From CAYPLH01 sp964411505 (GTDB lineage Bacteria; Bacillota; Clostridia; CAYPLH01; DUMO01), in the NCBI GenBank assembly GCA_964411505.1, contig CAYPLH010000001.1:120578-184577 (forward strand): a stretch of DNA of 64,000 nucleotides. Direction: 5' to 3'. Each line of letters opens with the position of its first letter. Position 1 is the stretch's first letter. A model generated the notes under the pieces. That model worked only from the letters and a program-made list of their open reading frames with translations, was not told where the DNA came from and searched no databases. Of the stretch, positions 24,522 to 32,922 are shown one piece after another. The position numbers and the translations under genes were made by a program.

Positions 24522-25475
24522 ATGTCATTGACTGCGCAAGAAATAACTAAGTTAGAAAACAAATACAAAAAGTTATCTTTAACTATTAAAGATGGTATAG
24601 CAATATTTATAGCTAAGAACGAAGACGATTTTGTTACTTACGCTATTGATATTAGTAAAAGTAAAGTTAAAGACAAGCAAAAGAAAAATTCTAAACCTTT
24701 AAACTACGAACACTTATCAACTCTTCTTGACCACTACGGGGTACTCTCTGATAGTAGTTACGGTCAACTAGGCGCTACTGAGACTATTGGTAGCGATAAT
24801 TATTTTATTCATACTGTTGCGTCTAATGGTACAGCAATGCAAGCCGGTTCCCTTGATGCTGACGACATGTATACTAAGGGAAAACCAGTAGTAACAAATA
24901 CGTTTCCTTTGAAAAAAGAATATAGAAATAAAGGAGTAGGTTCACGTGTTTATAAAACCCTTCTGGATAAATTCGGCTCTTTTTACTCTGATGAATCAAT
25001 AAGTAAAAAGGCTATGAATGTTTATTTATCAGGTGCTGCTAAGGGGTATGTTGATTTATACGTTAACGGAGAACGATTAAAGAAAGGAGAAGTTTTTGAG
25101 TATACAGGGTCAAACAATTTGTTAAACCGTAGCATTAAAATAATAGATTCTGACGGTGAAGTTATTTCTCTTGCTGAAACGGACGTAAAATTTAAATTCA
25201 ATAAAAAACCTGACCCTGAGAGAATAAAGAAGGTTTCGCCAAAAACTATTCAGTATATTAACGATTCCAAAAAGAAGGCAGGTATTAAACCTACCGGACA
25301 TGTAAAACAATCTACGTTACGTGACGCAGCTAAACGCGCTCCGAAAGAAACTAAGAAGTCTGCCGGTAAAAAAGATTGGTGGGACTTTATGTCTTACGCA
25401 GAACAAAAGAATTACCTTAAAGCATACCCGAACAGCAAAAAGAAAATCACTAAATCAGCGGGAAGTAAACCATGA
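24522..25475 (+). CDS. GNAT-like acetyltransferase with C-terminal WW/PNSK module
   Basis: 317 aa. Residues about 125-175 show a GNAT acetyl-CoA loop: PLKKEYRNKGVGSRVYKTLL, compare Q/RxxGxG/A. Residues 285-306 (DWWDFMSYAEQKNYLKAYP, then NSKKK) are the shared module, here at the C-terminus. A GNAT enzyme would acetylate a small molecule or protein amine. The tail suggests targeting to the same place as the other module proteins, perhaps the capsid. The next gene overlaps its end by four bases. Confidence 0.6.
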   Translation: MSLTAQEITKLENKYKKLSLTIKDGIAIFIAKNEDDFVTYAIDISKSKVKDKQKKNSKPLNYEHLSTLLDHYGVLSDSSYGQLGATETIGSDNYFIHTVASNGTAMQAGSLDADDMYTKGKPVVTNTFPLKKEYRNKGVGSRVYKTLLDKFGSFYSDESISKKAMNVYLSGAAKGYVDLYVNGERLKKGEVFEYTGSNNLLNRSIKIIDSDGEVISLAETDVKFKFNKKPDPERIKKVSPKTIQYINDSKKKAGIKPTGHVKQSTLRDAAKRAPKETKKSAGKKDWWDFMSYAEQKNYLKAYPNSKKKITKSAGSKP

Positions 25476-26257
25476 TTCAATTAGCGCAGTATCGCCCGAA
25501 AAAAGAAATCATTACGTTAGCTGCTTCGACTGCTAGAACGCCTCACGTTATTGATGTGCACAAACAGGTTAAAGCAAAGAACCTTGATGCTATCGACTTG
25601 AAAAAGAAACGTCCTTTTCAAGTCAAAGCAAACTACGGTGACAGCCAACTTGTTCAACAGAAGCTTGATATTAATACGTGGCTTCCGTTTGCTTCCAAGC
25701 ACTACAATATTTCTGCGGACATTATGGATTATATTTTTGTCCCGGTATTTATTGTTATCTCAGATTTGCCTAACCGTAATGGTATTGGCTTTCCAAGAAA
25801 AAGCTTGATTGAGTTCCGTCCTGACTTTGGTGTGCAAGCGTATAAAACGGCAAAAGGTAAATGCGTTTTCTACGAACACAAAAATGACGATATTACTCAA
25901 TCACGCGGTACTATTGCAGATGCATTTTTGCGTAGCTTAAATGGTTTCCAAGGTGGTTTGCTGAAATACAATCAGTTGCTAGCAATTGACCGTACCAAAG
26001 ATACTGAATACGCAAACCGCATTTTAAATAGTGAACATAACACTTATTCAATGGGTGCTTATGTTGATGAATATTCATGTTCATATTGTTCTGCTAAACT
26101 AGGTCAGTGCAATCACATTAAGAAAAACCGTTTGGACTTCTACGAAAAAGACGGTCTGCTGGTGTTTAAAAACGTACACGGTCTGACCTTCTTCGAGTGT
26201 AGTTCAGTAGCAGTTCCTGCATACGCAATGGCTATTAGTGACATTATCCTTCAATAA
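25472..26257 (+). CDS. Prohead maturation protease-like protein
   Basis: 261 aa. The order of elements resembles phage prohead proteases: a short strand with GIGFPRKSLIEF, VFYEHKNDDITQSRGTIADA (His-containing), then LLAIDRTKDTEYANRIL, SMGAYVDEYSCSYC and near the C-terminus FECSSVAVPAYAMA. These are the positions where family members keep catalytic His and Ser. It would cleave scaffold and capsid precursors during head maturation. It is overlapped by the tagged GNAT gene, which suggests co-expression. Confidence rests on pattern recall, not on alignment. Confidence 0.55.
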   Translation: MIQLAQYRPKKEIITLAASTARTPHVIDVHKQVKAKNLDAIDLKKKRPFQVKANYGDSQLVQQKLDINTWLPFASKHYNISADIMDYIFVPVFIVISDLPNRNGIGFPRKSLIEFRPDFGVQAYKTAKGKCVFYEHKNDDITQSRGTIADAFLRSLNGFQGGLLKYNQLLAIDRTKDTEYANRILNSEHNTYSMGAYVDEYSCSYCSAKLGQCNHIKKNRLDFYEKDGLLVFKNVHGLTFFECSSVAVPAYAMAISDIILQ

Positions 26258-26274
26258 CTGAATAGAGAATAGGT

Positions 26275-27189
26275 ATGGCCACGCAACTAAAAAGCAAAAA
26301 AGACGGCGACATTTATGTTGCGTCGCCAACATTATTTTACCCCGTACACAATTCAGATAGTGAAAAACTACGTATATTAGTTAAGTCTGTTTTTGAACAT
26401 GACTATTTACCTAATCAATTTAAGTTTCACTCCGTAGAAGATAAAGACTTAGCACCTTTTTATTGTGACGTTTTTCAAGATAGAAGCACTGCTATTTCAG
26501 ACACGGTTACTGTTACCCTAGTGTTGGATACAGTTAAACTAAAGCAAGCCTACTTAGTTAGAGAGTCTAAGAAATTACCGACTAAAAAAGGTCAACAACG
26601 TGCTATACGTATCTATAGTCACGGCCCTTTCCTTTCTGATATTCATAAATATATTTTAGCTATTGACGTTTTGATGCAAGCAGACGTATCTACTATTAAT
26701 GCAGTTAAAGACTACGCAGAAAAATTCAGCTTACCTATTCGTTATTACGAATCCAGATTCGATATGATTTTAGGTACTGACTTTATTTACCAAACACGTT
26801 CAGAGAAAAAACCATCTGAAAAGATAAACCCACTTGAAGACTATTACAAACAATTAAAACAACTTAACGCCTTTTTGCGGGCATTAAAAGACTACCGTAC
26901 TAACGTAAAGATTGAAGACACTGTACCAAGTTATATTATGCGCCAAACTAAGATACCTGAGCATAGTATTAAGACTTGGTTACTTGGCGACACCCTTGTA
27001 AGTATTTTGGAACCCTTAAAAGAAATTAATGACTCTACCATAGCTAGTCAGAAACAAGATTTGGAAAACTTTTGTAGATACAATGGTATTAGTAGCTTCC
27101 GTGAGTTAAAAGAATACATCGACACTCGTGTAGTAAAGATTCAAAAATTCTTGAATCTAAAAAAGAAATTTGAACCGGGAGAAGACTGA
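26275..27189 (+). CDS. Relative of the 21638 ART-like protein, 304 aa
   Basis: Shares with the 21638 product the series LFYPVHNSD (compare VFHTTPN), VTLVLDTVKLKQ (compare VIELDGKKL), KYILAIDVLM (compare KYIKAIHLVL) and LPIRYYES (compare IPVLTYE), so the two are probably diverged copies. It lacks the RRYYLSTARNM and QEDR elements, so if the fold is ART-like it may be inactive. The helical C-terminal half has no WW/PNSK module. The stop overlaps the next start (TGATG). Confidence 0.45.
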   Translation: MATQLKSKKDGDIYVASPTLFYPVHNSDSEKLRILVKSVFEHDYLPNQFKFHSVEDKDLAPFYCDVFQDRSTAISDTVTVTLVLDTVKLKQAYLVRESKKLPTKKGQQRAIRIYSHGPFLSDIHKYILAIDVLMQADVSTINAVKDYAEKFSLPIRYYESRFDMILGTDFIYQTRSEKKPSEKINPLEDYYKQLKQLNAFLRALKDYRTNVKIEDTVPSYIMRQTKIPEHSIKTWLLGDTLVSILEPLKEINDSTIASQKQDLENFCRYNGISSFRELKEYIDTRVVKIQKFLNLKKKFEPGED

Positions 27190-27782
27190 TGCCTGTCCCA
27201 CAATTAAAATCTATGGCTAGAAAATCTGGTAAAAAGCTTTCCAAGGTTGAAGAATATTGGGAAGACGCGAAAAAAGCCGCCGAAGAAAAAGGTTTAAGTG
27301 GAGATTCTTTTTTTGCGTATGCTATGGGTATTGTAAATAACAGAGTTAGAGGAAAGAAAATGAAAAAGAAAAACGCGGAGACGGCTCGCTTTCATCCAAA
27401 AGACTTTCTGTTGTCTGGTATTGAATATGAGCGTTTGATTATTTCTGTTCAAGCTGGGTATCCTAAGTTCGACCGTCAAACAGTTACGAAAGTATTTAAC
27501 GATATGATTAAAGCACACCTTGATGATGCTCGACATGAGTTAAATAAAAACATGCCGTATATTCTCAAGGAATTAAATTCTTATCGTGAAACTGCGGCAG
27601 ACAAAATTGTGGCTACACCCGAAATGGATGCTATTCTGGATAAGCTTAATCTTATGGCGGCTGACGCCGAGGGCTTTGAATCCGAAGATGAAGAGAACAC
27701 CGTAACGTCTTCGCTTGATTTTATTGATTCGGTGTTAGCCTCGACACGTCAAAGGGTTATGTCTCAACTAAAAGGCGACTAA
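27189..27782 (+). CDS. Putative structural or accessory protein, 197 aa
   Basis: Residues 1-55 (VPQLKSMARKSGKKLSKVEE, YWEDAKKAAEE, FFAYAMGIVNNR) form a small helical domain that I have seen as an N- or C-terminal unit in phage structural proteins. The rest is helical with an acidic C-terminus. Starts on the previous gene's stop. No catalytic motif. Confidence 0.5.
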   Translation: MPVPQLKSMARKSGKKLSKVEEYWEDAKKAAEEKGLSGDSFFAYAMGIVNNRVRGKKMKKKNAETARFHPKDFLLSGIEYERLIISVQAGYPKFDRQTVTKVFNDMIKAHLDDARHELNKNMPYILKELNSYRETAADKIVATPEMDAILDKLNLMAADAEGFESEDEENTVTSSLDFIDSVLASTRQRVMSQLKGD

Positions 27783-27783
27783 C

Positions 27784-28761
27784 ATGTTGCGTCAAGTTAG
27801 GGTTGACCGCATTTTAAATCCAATACAGGAAATTAAAAAAGACGGAAAAACCTATTTTACTTTTGTGGCTAATACAAAAGCTAGTGAAGGTGACTGTCGA
27901 GTTTTTCTATTTACAGCTAGACCAAAGCTTAAAAAAATCGAATCACAAACTTACGTTGTTTACCCGTATGAAACAGAAGCCGGTGTAATAGACTTTTGGA
28001 TAGACTCTAGTAGAAAAGCCTATGTAGTATCCATGTCTTCGTTAAACGATGAATTCATGGGTAAGGGTTTAGGTTCTACTATGTACAAACAATTATTCAA
28101 AACAGCTAATACCCATAAGCATTCAGTATTTTCAGATAACGTTTTATCTGCGCAATCTTTTAAATTGTACAAATCGTTAGCGAGTAAAGGTTTGCTGTCT
28201 ATGCCGACTAGCGAAGGTACTTTTTACCCAGTACCTGAATTATTTAATTCTAAACAACGTGTCTTATTGAATGAAAAGGGTGAAGTATTCGTAGGAACAC
28301 CTATTCATCATAAAACAGAAATGGTAGCTGTTAATTCAAACTTATTTAAATTCTCAGGAACCCTTGAAGACTACAAAAATAAGTACGCTAATATTTCGCC
28401 AGAAAAACTTCAAAGGCTTTTTGAAACTAGGAAAGCGTTTACTCATATACCACAGCCTTTTAGAGCGTCTAACGGAATGGCTGCGAGTTTTAAAGTAAAT
28501 TTAAAGCCTTTTGAAGTACCAGAAAAAGTTGCTAACCAAGTTGGGTATTCTGGTAAAGTAGTTTATCGGTCAATAGTTAAAAAAGACAGCTCTAGTTCTA
28601 CAAAAAATAAAAAGTCTGTTTCTAAACCGAAGGTAAAAGAAAAATCAAAGCCTTCAGTTAAAAAAGACTGGTGGGCTACTATGAGTTATACAGAACAGAA
28701 GAAGTACCTTAAAGACTATCCCAATAGCAAAAAGAAAATAACCAAACAGCCGGGAGACTAA
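27784..28761 (+). CDS. GNAT-like protein with C-terminal WW/PNSK module, 325 aa
   Basis: Residues about 75-115 carry a GNAT signature: AYVVSMSSLNDEFMGKGLGS then TMYKQLF, with the acetyl-CoA binding loop GKGLGS. The C-terminal end (295-316, DWWATMSYTEQKKYLKDYP, then NSKKK) is nearly identical to the tail of the 24522 protein, and a Lys/Ser-rich linker precedes it. A second GNAT enzyme with the same tail suggests duplication and a common destination. Confidence 0.55.
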   Translation: MLRQVRVDRILNPIQEIKKDGKTYFTFVANTKASEGDCRVFLFTARPKLKKIESQTYVVYPYETEAGVIDFWIDSSRKAYVVSMSSLNDEFMGKGLGSTMYKQLFKTANTHKHSVFSDNVLSAQSFKLYKSLASKGLLSMPTSEGTFYPVPELFNSKQRVLLNEKGEVFVGTPIHHKTEMVAVNSNLFKFSGTLEDYKNKYANISPEKLQRLFETRKAFTHIPQPFRASNGMAASFKVNLKPFEVPEKVANQVGYSGKVVYRSIVKKDSSSSTKNKKSVSKPKVKEKSKPSVKKDWWATMSYTEQKKYLKDYPNSKKKITKQPGD

Positions 28762-28762
28762 T

Positions 28763-29227
28763 ATGTCTGTTTTAGCAACTATTGCAATGGTGTGGCGCGC
28801 TAAAAAAATAGGCAGTAAACTAAAAGGTTTTTTCTCCGACCCGAAAGTTTTACTGTCTATTGTGCTTATAGCTATAATCACTTACTTGGTAATTTCCGGA
28901 CATTACAAATCCCTGAAAATTACTAATTTAAAGGTAGACGTTTCTAGCCTCGAACAAAAAAATGCTAGTCTTGAAGCTAGTATTATTGAGCAAAATGCAA
29001 AAATAGAAATTCAAAATTCAGCGGTTGAAGAATACGAAAAGAAAACTAATGAATTGCGCGACCGTATAGTTAAGTTAAATAGAGACGTACAAAAAGCCAG
29101 ACTGGAAACTCAGGAAATACTAACTAAATACAATAATGCTCCGAGTGAATGTTCAGCGGCACTTAATTGGGTGGTTGATGAACTACAATCCGTTGACTCT
29201 GTTGAAACAGAAGGAGCCGCCCAATGA
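28763..29227 (+). CDS. Inner-membrane spanin candidate (Rz-like)
   Basis: 154 aa. One membrane span near residues 29-45 (VLLSIVLIAIITYLVIS) follows a short basic cytoplasmic end; residues 50-125 form a long Glu/Lys/Asn-rich coiled coil (LEQKNASLEASIIEQNAKIE), as in Rz. In Gram-negative phages Rz spans the periplasm and, with an outer-membrane lipoprotein, fuses the two membranes at lysis. The partner gene overlaps its end by four bases, the usual Rz/Rz1 arrangement. Confidence 0.7.
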   Translation: MSVLATIAMVWRAKKIGSKLKGFFSDPKVLLSIVLIAIITYLVISGHYKSLKITNLKVDVSSLEQKNASLEASIIEQNAKIEIQNSAVEEYEKKTNELRDRIVKLNRDVQKARLETQEILTKYNNAPSECSAALNWVVDELQSVDSVETEGAAQ

Positions 29228-29538
29228 GACTATTACTTATTTTAATTTCATTTATTTTTCTTAGTGGCTGTTCTATTTTCTGTAAACCAACTGTTGAATA
29301 CAAATACACTGAGGTAAAAGTTCCTGTCGTAGTTGACATGCCACCTTTACCTGAATTTCCACCTTTGCATATTCCGTACAAACATTTAACCAAGGACGCT
29401 AGTGACAAAGACATTGCAGAAGCCATTGTTCAGTCAATAAAGATTTACGAAAAAGAAATTGAAACGCGTGATAAGGTTATTGATGGGTTGCGCCCATTAG
29501 TTCCTGAACAAACAACTACAGGCCAAGCTAATGACTAA
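29224..29538 (+). CDS. Outer-membrane spanin candidate (Rz1-like lipoprotein)
   Basis: 104 aa. A typical lipoprotein signal: short basic start, hydrophobic LLLILISFIFLSGC with the lipobox LSGC at Cys about 16. The mature part begins with a Pro-rich stretch (PPLPEFPPLHIP), a hallmark of Rz1-type proteins. It overlaps the start of the NUDIX gene and is overlapped by the Rz-like gene. No endolysin or holin is visible nearby. Confidence 0.7.
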   Translation: MRLLLILISFIFLSGCSIFCKPTVEYKYTEVKVPVVVDMPPLPEFPPLHIPYKHLTKDASDKDIAEAIVQSIKIYEKEIETRDKVIDGLRPLVPEQTTTGQAND

Positions 29539-30031
29539 GCGCATTATTGATTTAGGTATACCTAAGAAAAATGCTATTGAATTAGCAGTTACTACACAGT
29601 CTTACGAAAACTCTGGTGCGGGCGCTTTAGTTTATGATGCATCCCAAAATAAATTTTTAGTGGGTTTACGTTCGCACAGCTCAAGCAAGCCAAACACGTG
29701 GTCTGTTTTTGGTGGTCATATTGAAGACGGTGAAAATCCTAGGCTTACGGCTTTCAGGGAATTACAGGAAGAAACTGGGTTTAAAGGTTTTCCTAAACAG
29801 TCTTTCTTGCTTTCTATGTCGAAAGATTTAAATACTGATTTTACTTTTTACACTTACTTGTTTGTTATCACTGCTCCATTTAACGTTAAACTAAATAAAG
29901 AACATACTAAATACAAATGGGTTAGCTTGGATGAAATGCCTACGCCAATGCATCCTAATTTTGCAAAGCTAATGCGTGATAAAAAAGTTATTGTAAAGAT
30001 TGAACGCACAATTGAACGCTATCACAAATAA
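29531..30031 (+). CDS. NUDIX hydrolase
   Basis: 166 aa. A complete NUDIX box GX5EX7REUXEEXGU lies at about residues 61-83 (GGHIEDGENPR, then LTAFRELQEETGF), providing the Mg-binding glutamates. Substrate cannot be told from sequence; such enzymes clean modified nucleotides, NADH, ADP-ribose or RNA caps. In this gene block ADP-ribose is a possible substrate given the ART-like proteins, but that is speculation. Confidence 0.85.
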   Translation: MTKRIIDLGIPKKNAIELAVTTQSYENSGAGALVYDASQNKFLVGLRSHSSSKPNTWSVFGGHIEDGENPRLTAFRELQEETGFKGFPKQSFLLSMSKDLNTDFTFYTYLFVITAPFNVKLNKEHTKYKWVSLDEMPTPMHPNFAKLMRDKKVIVKIERTIERYHK

Positions 30032-30072
30032 CCGTCCACCTTCCTTTAATCAGCCATAGAGATTAATCAATC

Positions 30073-31239
30073 ATGAAAAAAGTAGTCCTCGCTCAGAACT
30101 CGTTGGAATGGTGGAACAACCTTTCTGACTCTCAGAAAAAATCCTATATCAAAAAACACCCTAATTCCAAATATGCAAAAATTGGTATGGGTACTGGTAC
30201 AAGCAAAACCAAAAAAGCCGCTGAGAAAAAACCGGCTGCTAAGAAAGCTGGCGGTAAAGACGCGCTACTCGCCCCGGCAGGTGGAAAAAAACGTGGTCGC
30301 CCGGCGGCTAAACCTGCTGCTAAACCTGCTGCTAAAAAAGCAGAAAAGAAAACGGTAGAGAAAAAACCTAAAGCTGTTAAAAAGCCTACTCCAAAACCTG
30401 TAGCTAAGAAAAAGAAAGTCGCTGAGAAAAAACCTGTTGATAAAGCAGTTATTCGTAAACGCAAGTCAAAACTTAATGACCGCTTAAAGAAAGCAGAGAA
30501 TCGCAAAAAGTATTTGGAACTTACCGGCCAATTTATTAAAGACCAGCTTGGTATTTGGCGAAGTGTTTCAAGCAAAGTAAAAACCCCAGAAGTAAAAGAC
30601 CGTATTACGGCCCGTGTTGAAAAAATTAAAGAACGCATGGACCGTCATAAAATTACGTCTCAAAAAGCTAACAGCCGTATTAGAGAAATTCAAAAGAATT
30701 TAAGTAAAGTCGAATCTCTTACTGCGGATGAAGCTAAGGCACGTATTCAAAAAGGCAAAGACGCTTTAGTTCTTGCTAACGCAGCTAAAGAACTTAATGA
30801 ACTTCGTGCTAAGTACTACACTGCGATTCGACCGCTGGTTTCTGAAAAACGTCGTGAACGTTTGAAAGAACAGGCTCCTAAACTTAAAGAACGTATCAAG
30901 CGTAACAAGCTGCGTGTTCGTGAAGTTGAAAAACGTATTCCTAAGATTGAGGAAATCGTCAAGAAACGCATGGCTGCTCTTAAAAAGAAACAAGCTTCTG
31001 GGGATGCTAAACCGGCAGCTAAAAAGACTACCAAAAAGAAAGAGGTGGTCAAGAAAGTAAAAGAAAAAACCCCAGCTAAAAAACCGGCAGCTAAAAAACC
31101 TGCTCCCGTAGTAGACGACTCGAAAGAGAAAGATGCTATTAAACAGGAACTCAAGAAGAAAGCTCCGGCTAAACCGAAGAAAAAGTTAAAGCCTAAGTCT
31201 ATCGTTAAACAAACGGAAAACCCGTTTGCTAACTTGTAA
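30073..31239 (+). CDS. Lys-rich AT-hook protein with N-terminal WW/PNSK module, 388 aa
   Basis: The N-terminus has the shared module (residues 12-34: EWWNNLSDSQKKSYIKKHP then NSKY). A Lys/Ala/Pro-rich, histone H1-like stretch with a KKRGRPAAKP AT-hook follows (about 40-130). The middle (140-310) is a long charged coiled coil. A second Lys/Ala/Pro tail ends the protein. It combines the module seen in head-region proteins with DNA-binding elements, so an internal head protein or DNA-condensing protein ejected with DNA is possible. Confidence 0.65.
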   Translation: MKKVVLAQNSLEWWNNLSDSQKKSYIKKHPNSKYAKIGMGTGTSKTKKAAEKKPAAKKAGGKDALLAPAGGKKRGRPAAKPAAKPAAKKAEKKTVEKKPKAVKKPTPKPVAKKKKVAEKKPVDKAVIRKRKSKLNDRLKKAENRKKYLELTGQFIKDQLGIWRSVSSKVKTPEVKDRITARVEKIKERMDRHKITSQKANSRIREIQKNLSKVESLTADEAKARIQKGKDALVLANAAKELNELRAKYYTAIRPLVSEKRRERLKEQAPKLKERIKRNKLRVREVEKRIPKIEEIVKKRMAALKKKQASGDAKPAAKKTTKKKEVVKKVKEKTPAKKPAAKKPAPVVDDSKEKDAIKQELKKKAPAKPKKKLKPKSIVKQTENPFANL

Positions 31240-31248
31240 GGTATCTTT

Positions 31249-31563
31249 ATGAGTGCGGAACTCTTGAAGAAAAAAGTAGAGGCTAGTTTAACGCTAGCCT
31301 CTAGTCAGAATTTGAGTGTGCTTAGAAATCAGTTAAATCAGTTGATAACTAAGAACGATATGCCGGTACGTTTGATACTTGTGCATCGTGCAAACAACAC
31401 TCAATACTTATCACTTCGTCCTCGTTCTGGTTTTTCTATGGAATTACCAGAGGACTTCTACAAAGATTTGGCCAAGTTTTCTTACCAGCGCCGTATTAAT
31501 TTTTCTATGAATATTATTTTTCGCAATGATATACCACAAATTAAAATCGAACTTGATGATTAA
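31249..31563 (+). CDS. Hypothetical protein, 104 aa
   Basis: Not recognised. A helical N-terminal half (LLKKKVEASLTLASSQN...) followed by alternating hydrophobic strands; ends in acidic residues. AAGG ribosome site. It follows the tagged AT-hook gene by nine bases and precedes small structural genes. Confidence 0.55.
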   Translation: MSAELLKKKVEASLTLASSQNLSVLRNQLNQLITKNDMPVRLILVHRANNTQYLSLRPRSGFSMELPEDFYKDLAKFSYQRRINFSMNIIFRNDIPQIKIELDD

Positions 31564-31624
31564 AAAAGTTCTAGCCGTCAATAAACTATAGCAAGGCTAA
31601 AAAATCTTTCTTGAGGAAATTGTT

Positions 31625-31870
31625 ATGAACTATAAAGTATCTAATCTGACCAGTGGTAACGTGGAAATCGGCGGTGTATTTTGGCAAGCAGGTGAGTCTA
31701 AAGACCTTCTGTTTCTGAGCGACGCTGTTCGTGAAGCACAAGCTAATGGTACTCTGTCTGTAACTAATACGTCCGGTGCAACGGATGTAGAAGTAGCTGG
31801 CGATGCAGTAGCTGCTATTTCCGTTAACTTGGCAGTTGAAGCTCCGTTCAACACTATCAACAACCAGTAA
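31625..31870 (+). CDS. Small beta-rich protein, probably structural, 81 aa
   Basis: Beta-rich, low Lys, no Cys. The opening (YKVSNLTSGNVEIGG...LSDAVREAQANGTLSVT) is related to that of the next protein (YKITNLTNNLLSIDQ...LTDAINSLVANNMVAVT), so the two are diverged copies. Ala, Thr and Val richness in the C-terminal half is typical of decoration or fibre-like phage proteins. GAGG ribosome site. Confidence 0.55.
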   Translation: MNYKVSNLTSGNVEIGGVFWQAGESKDLLFLSDAVREAQANGTLSVTNTSGATDVEVAGDAVAAISVNLAVEAPFNTINNQ

Positions 31871-31896
31871 TTAATTACTGGTAAAGGAGTGTTCAA

Positions 31897-32442
31897 ATGA
31901 AAAAATTGTACAAGATCACAAATTTAACTAACAACCTTTTGTCTATTGACCAAACTTCTGTTCAGGCAATGGGTTATACTCATGTATCTGTTTTAACTGA
32001 CGCGATTAATTCGTTAGTTGCTAACAACATGGTTGCAGTAACCGTAGATGTTACTGATTTTTTAATGGGTGATAGCTTGGCGTTTACGGGTACTGGTGAC
32101 GGTACTCTGTCAGGTTTTTACGCTAACCAGTCTACTGCTGTAGCAGAAACGTGGACTATTACCGCAACCACTGCAACTAACTTTACTGTTACTGGTTCTG
32201 TTAGTGGCGCTCAAGCTGATGCCACTGTCGGCACTGTTTACGACAACGGTATTATTTCGTTTGTCATTACTGCTGGTGCTACTCCGTTTGTAGCGGCTGA
32301 TGAATTTACTATTGATGTTATTTCTTTTGATGGTGAGGTTGCTCCGGATGCTGCTATTTTTGCGCAGACTACTCAAGACTTTGTTGCTGATATGATTTCC
32401 GGTACGGAAATTATGAAAGGCCCGCAAAACAAAGTGGCGTAA
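31897..32442 (+). CDS. Beta-rich structural candidate, paralogue of 31625, 181 aa
   Basis: N-terminal 50 residues resemble the preceding protein. The following 130 residues are Thr/Ala/Val-rich beta structure (TWTITATTATNFTVTGSVSG) like phage decoration or tail-tube/fibre domains. It is preceded by AAAGGAG, suggesting high expression, and followed by a strong terminator. Confidence 0.55.
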   Translation: MKKLYKITNLTNNLLSIDQTSVQAMGYTHVSVLTDAINSLVANNMVAVTVDVTDFLMGDSLAFTGTGDGTLSGFYANQSTAVAETWTITATTATNFTVTGSVSGAQADATVGTVYDNGIISFVITAGATPFVAADEFTIDVISFDGEVAPDAAIFAQTTQDFVADMISGTEIMKGPQNKVA

Positions 32443-32445
32443 ACA

Positions 32446-32479
32446 AAAAAGGCTACCAGTTTTTGGCTGGTAGCCTTTT
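32446..32479 (+). terminator. Rho-independent terminator
   Basis: AAAAAGGCTACCAG pairs with CTGGTAGCCTTTT around TTTTTGG; T-run follows. Confidence 0.85.
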
Positions 32480-32496
32480 AACTTTCGGAGAGACAA

Positions 32497-32883
32497 ATGA
32501 AAATCAAAAATGGTTGGGAGAATGGTAATTCAAGTACTACCGAAGTTATCACGCTTACCCAAGAATTCGGAGTAGCTACCGACACTATTGTTATTCGACC
32601 GGCAGACGGTTTAAAAGAATTCAATTCTGCGTTTCATAGAATAGGTATGCAAGTAAATGACGCTACTACTATAACTGTGGAATATACGATTTTTAATTAT
32701 GACGTTGCCAAACAAGATGAAGACGGTGATAGTCGTGTTGTTTGGGTTTCTTTAGCTACTCAGGCTGATGCAGCATTATTTAAAGAATTATATGGCCCTA
32801 TCTCTGCGTTCCGAATTACTGTTACTGGCACTGTCACAGAAGGCGTTGATAAACCTGCCCAAGTTGTTATTGCGTTTGGTTAA
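32497..32883 (+). CDS. Hypothetical beta-rich protein, 128 aa
   Basis: Not recognised. Acidic, beta-rich (TITVEYTIFNYDV, FRITVTGTV), no Cys, soluble; a small structural or decoration protein would fit. It lies between two terminators; with the ribosome site TTCGGAGAG it is probably expressed by read-through or from its own weak promoter. Confidence 0.55.
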   Translation: MKIKNGWENGNSSTTEVITLTQEFGVATDTIVIRPADGLKEFNSAFHRIGMQVNDATTITVEYTIFNYDVAKQDEDGDSRVVWVSLATQADAALFKELYGPISAFRITVTGTVTEGVDKPAQVVIAFG

Positions 32884-32886
32884 AAT

Positions 32887-32922
32887 AAAAAAGCCTGTGG
32901 GTTTCCCTCACAGGCTTTTTTT
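32887..32922. terminator. Bidirectional terminator between convergent genes
   Basis: AAAAAAGCCTGTG ... CACAGGCTTTTTTT with A-run and T-run. It overlaps the last codons of the minus-strand primase gene and ends the + strand gene. Confidence 0.85.
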
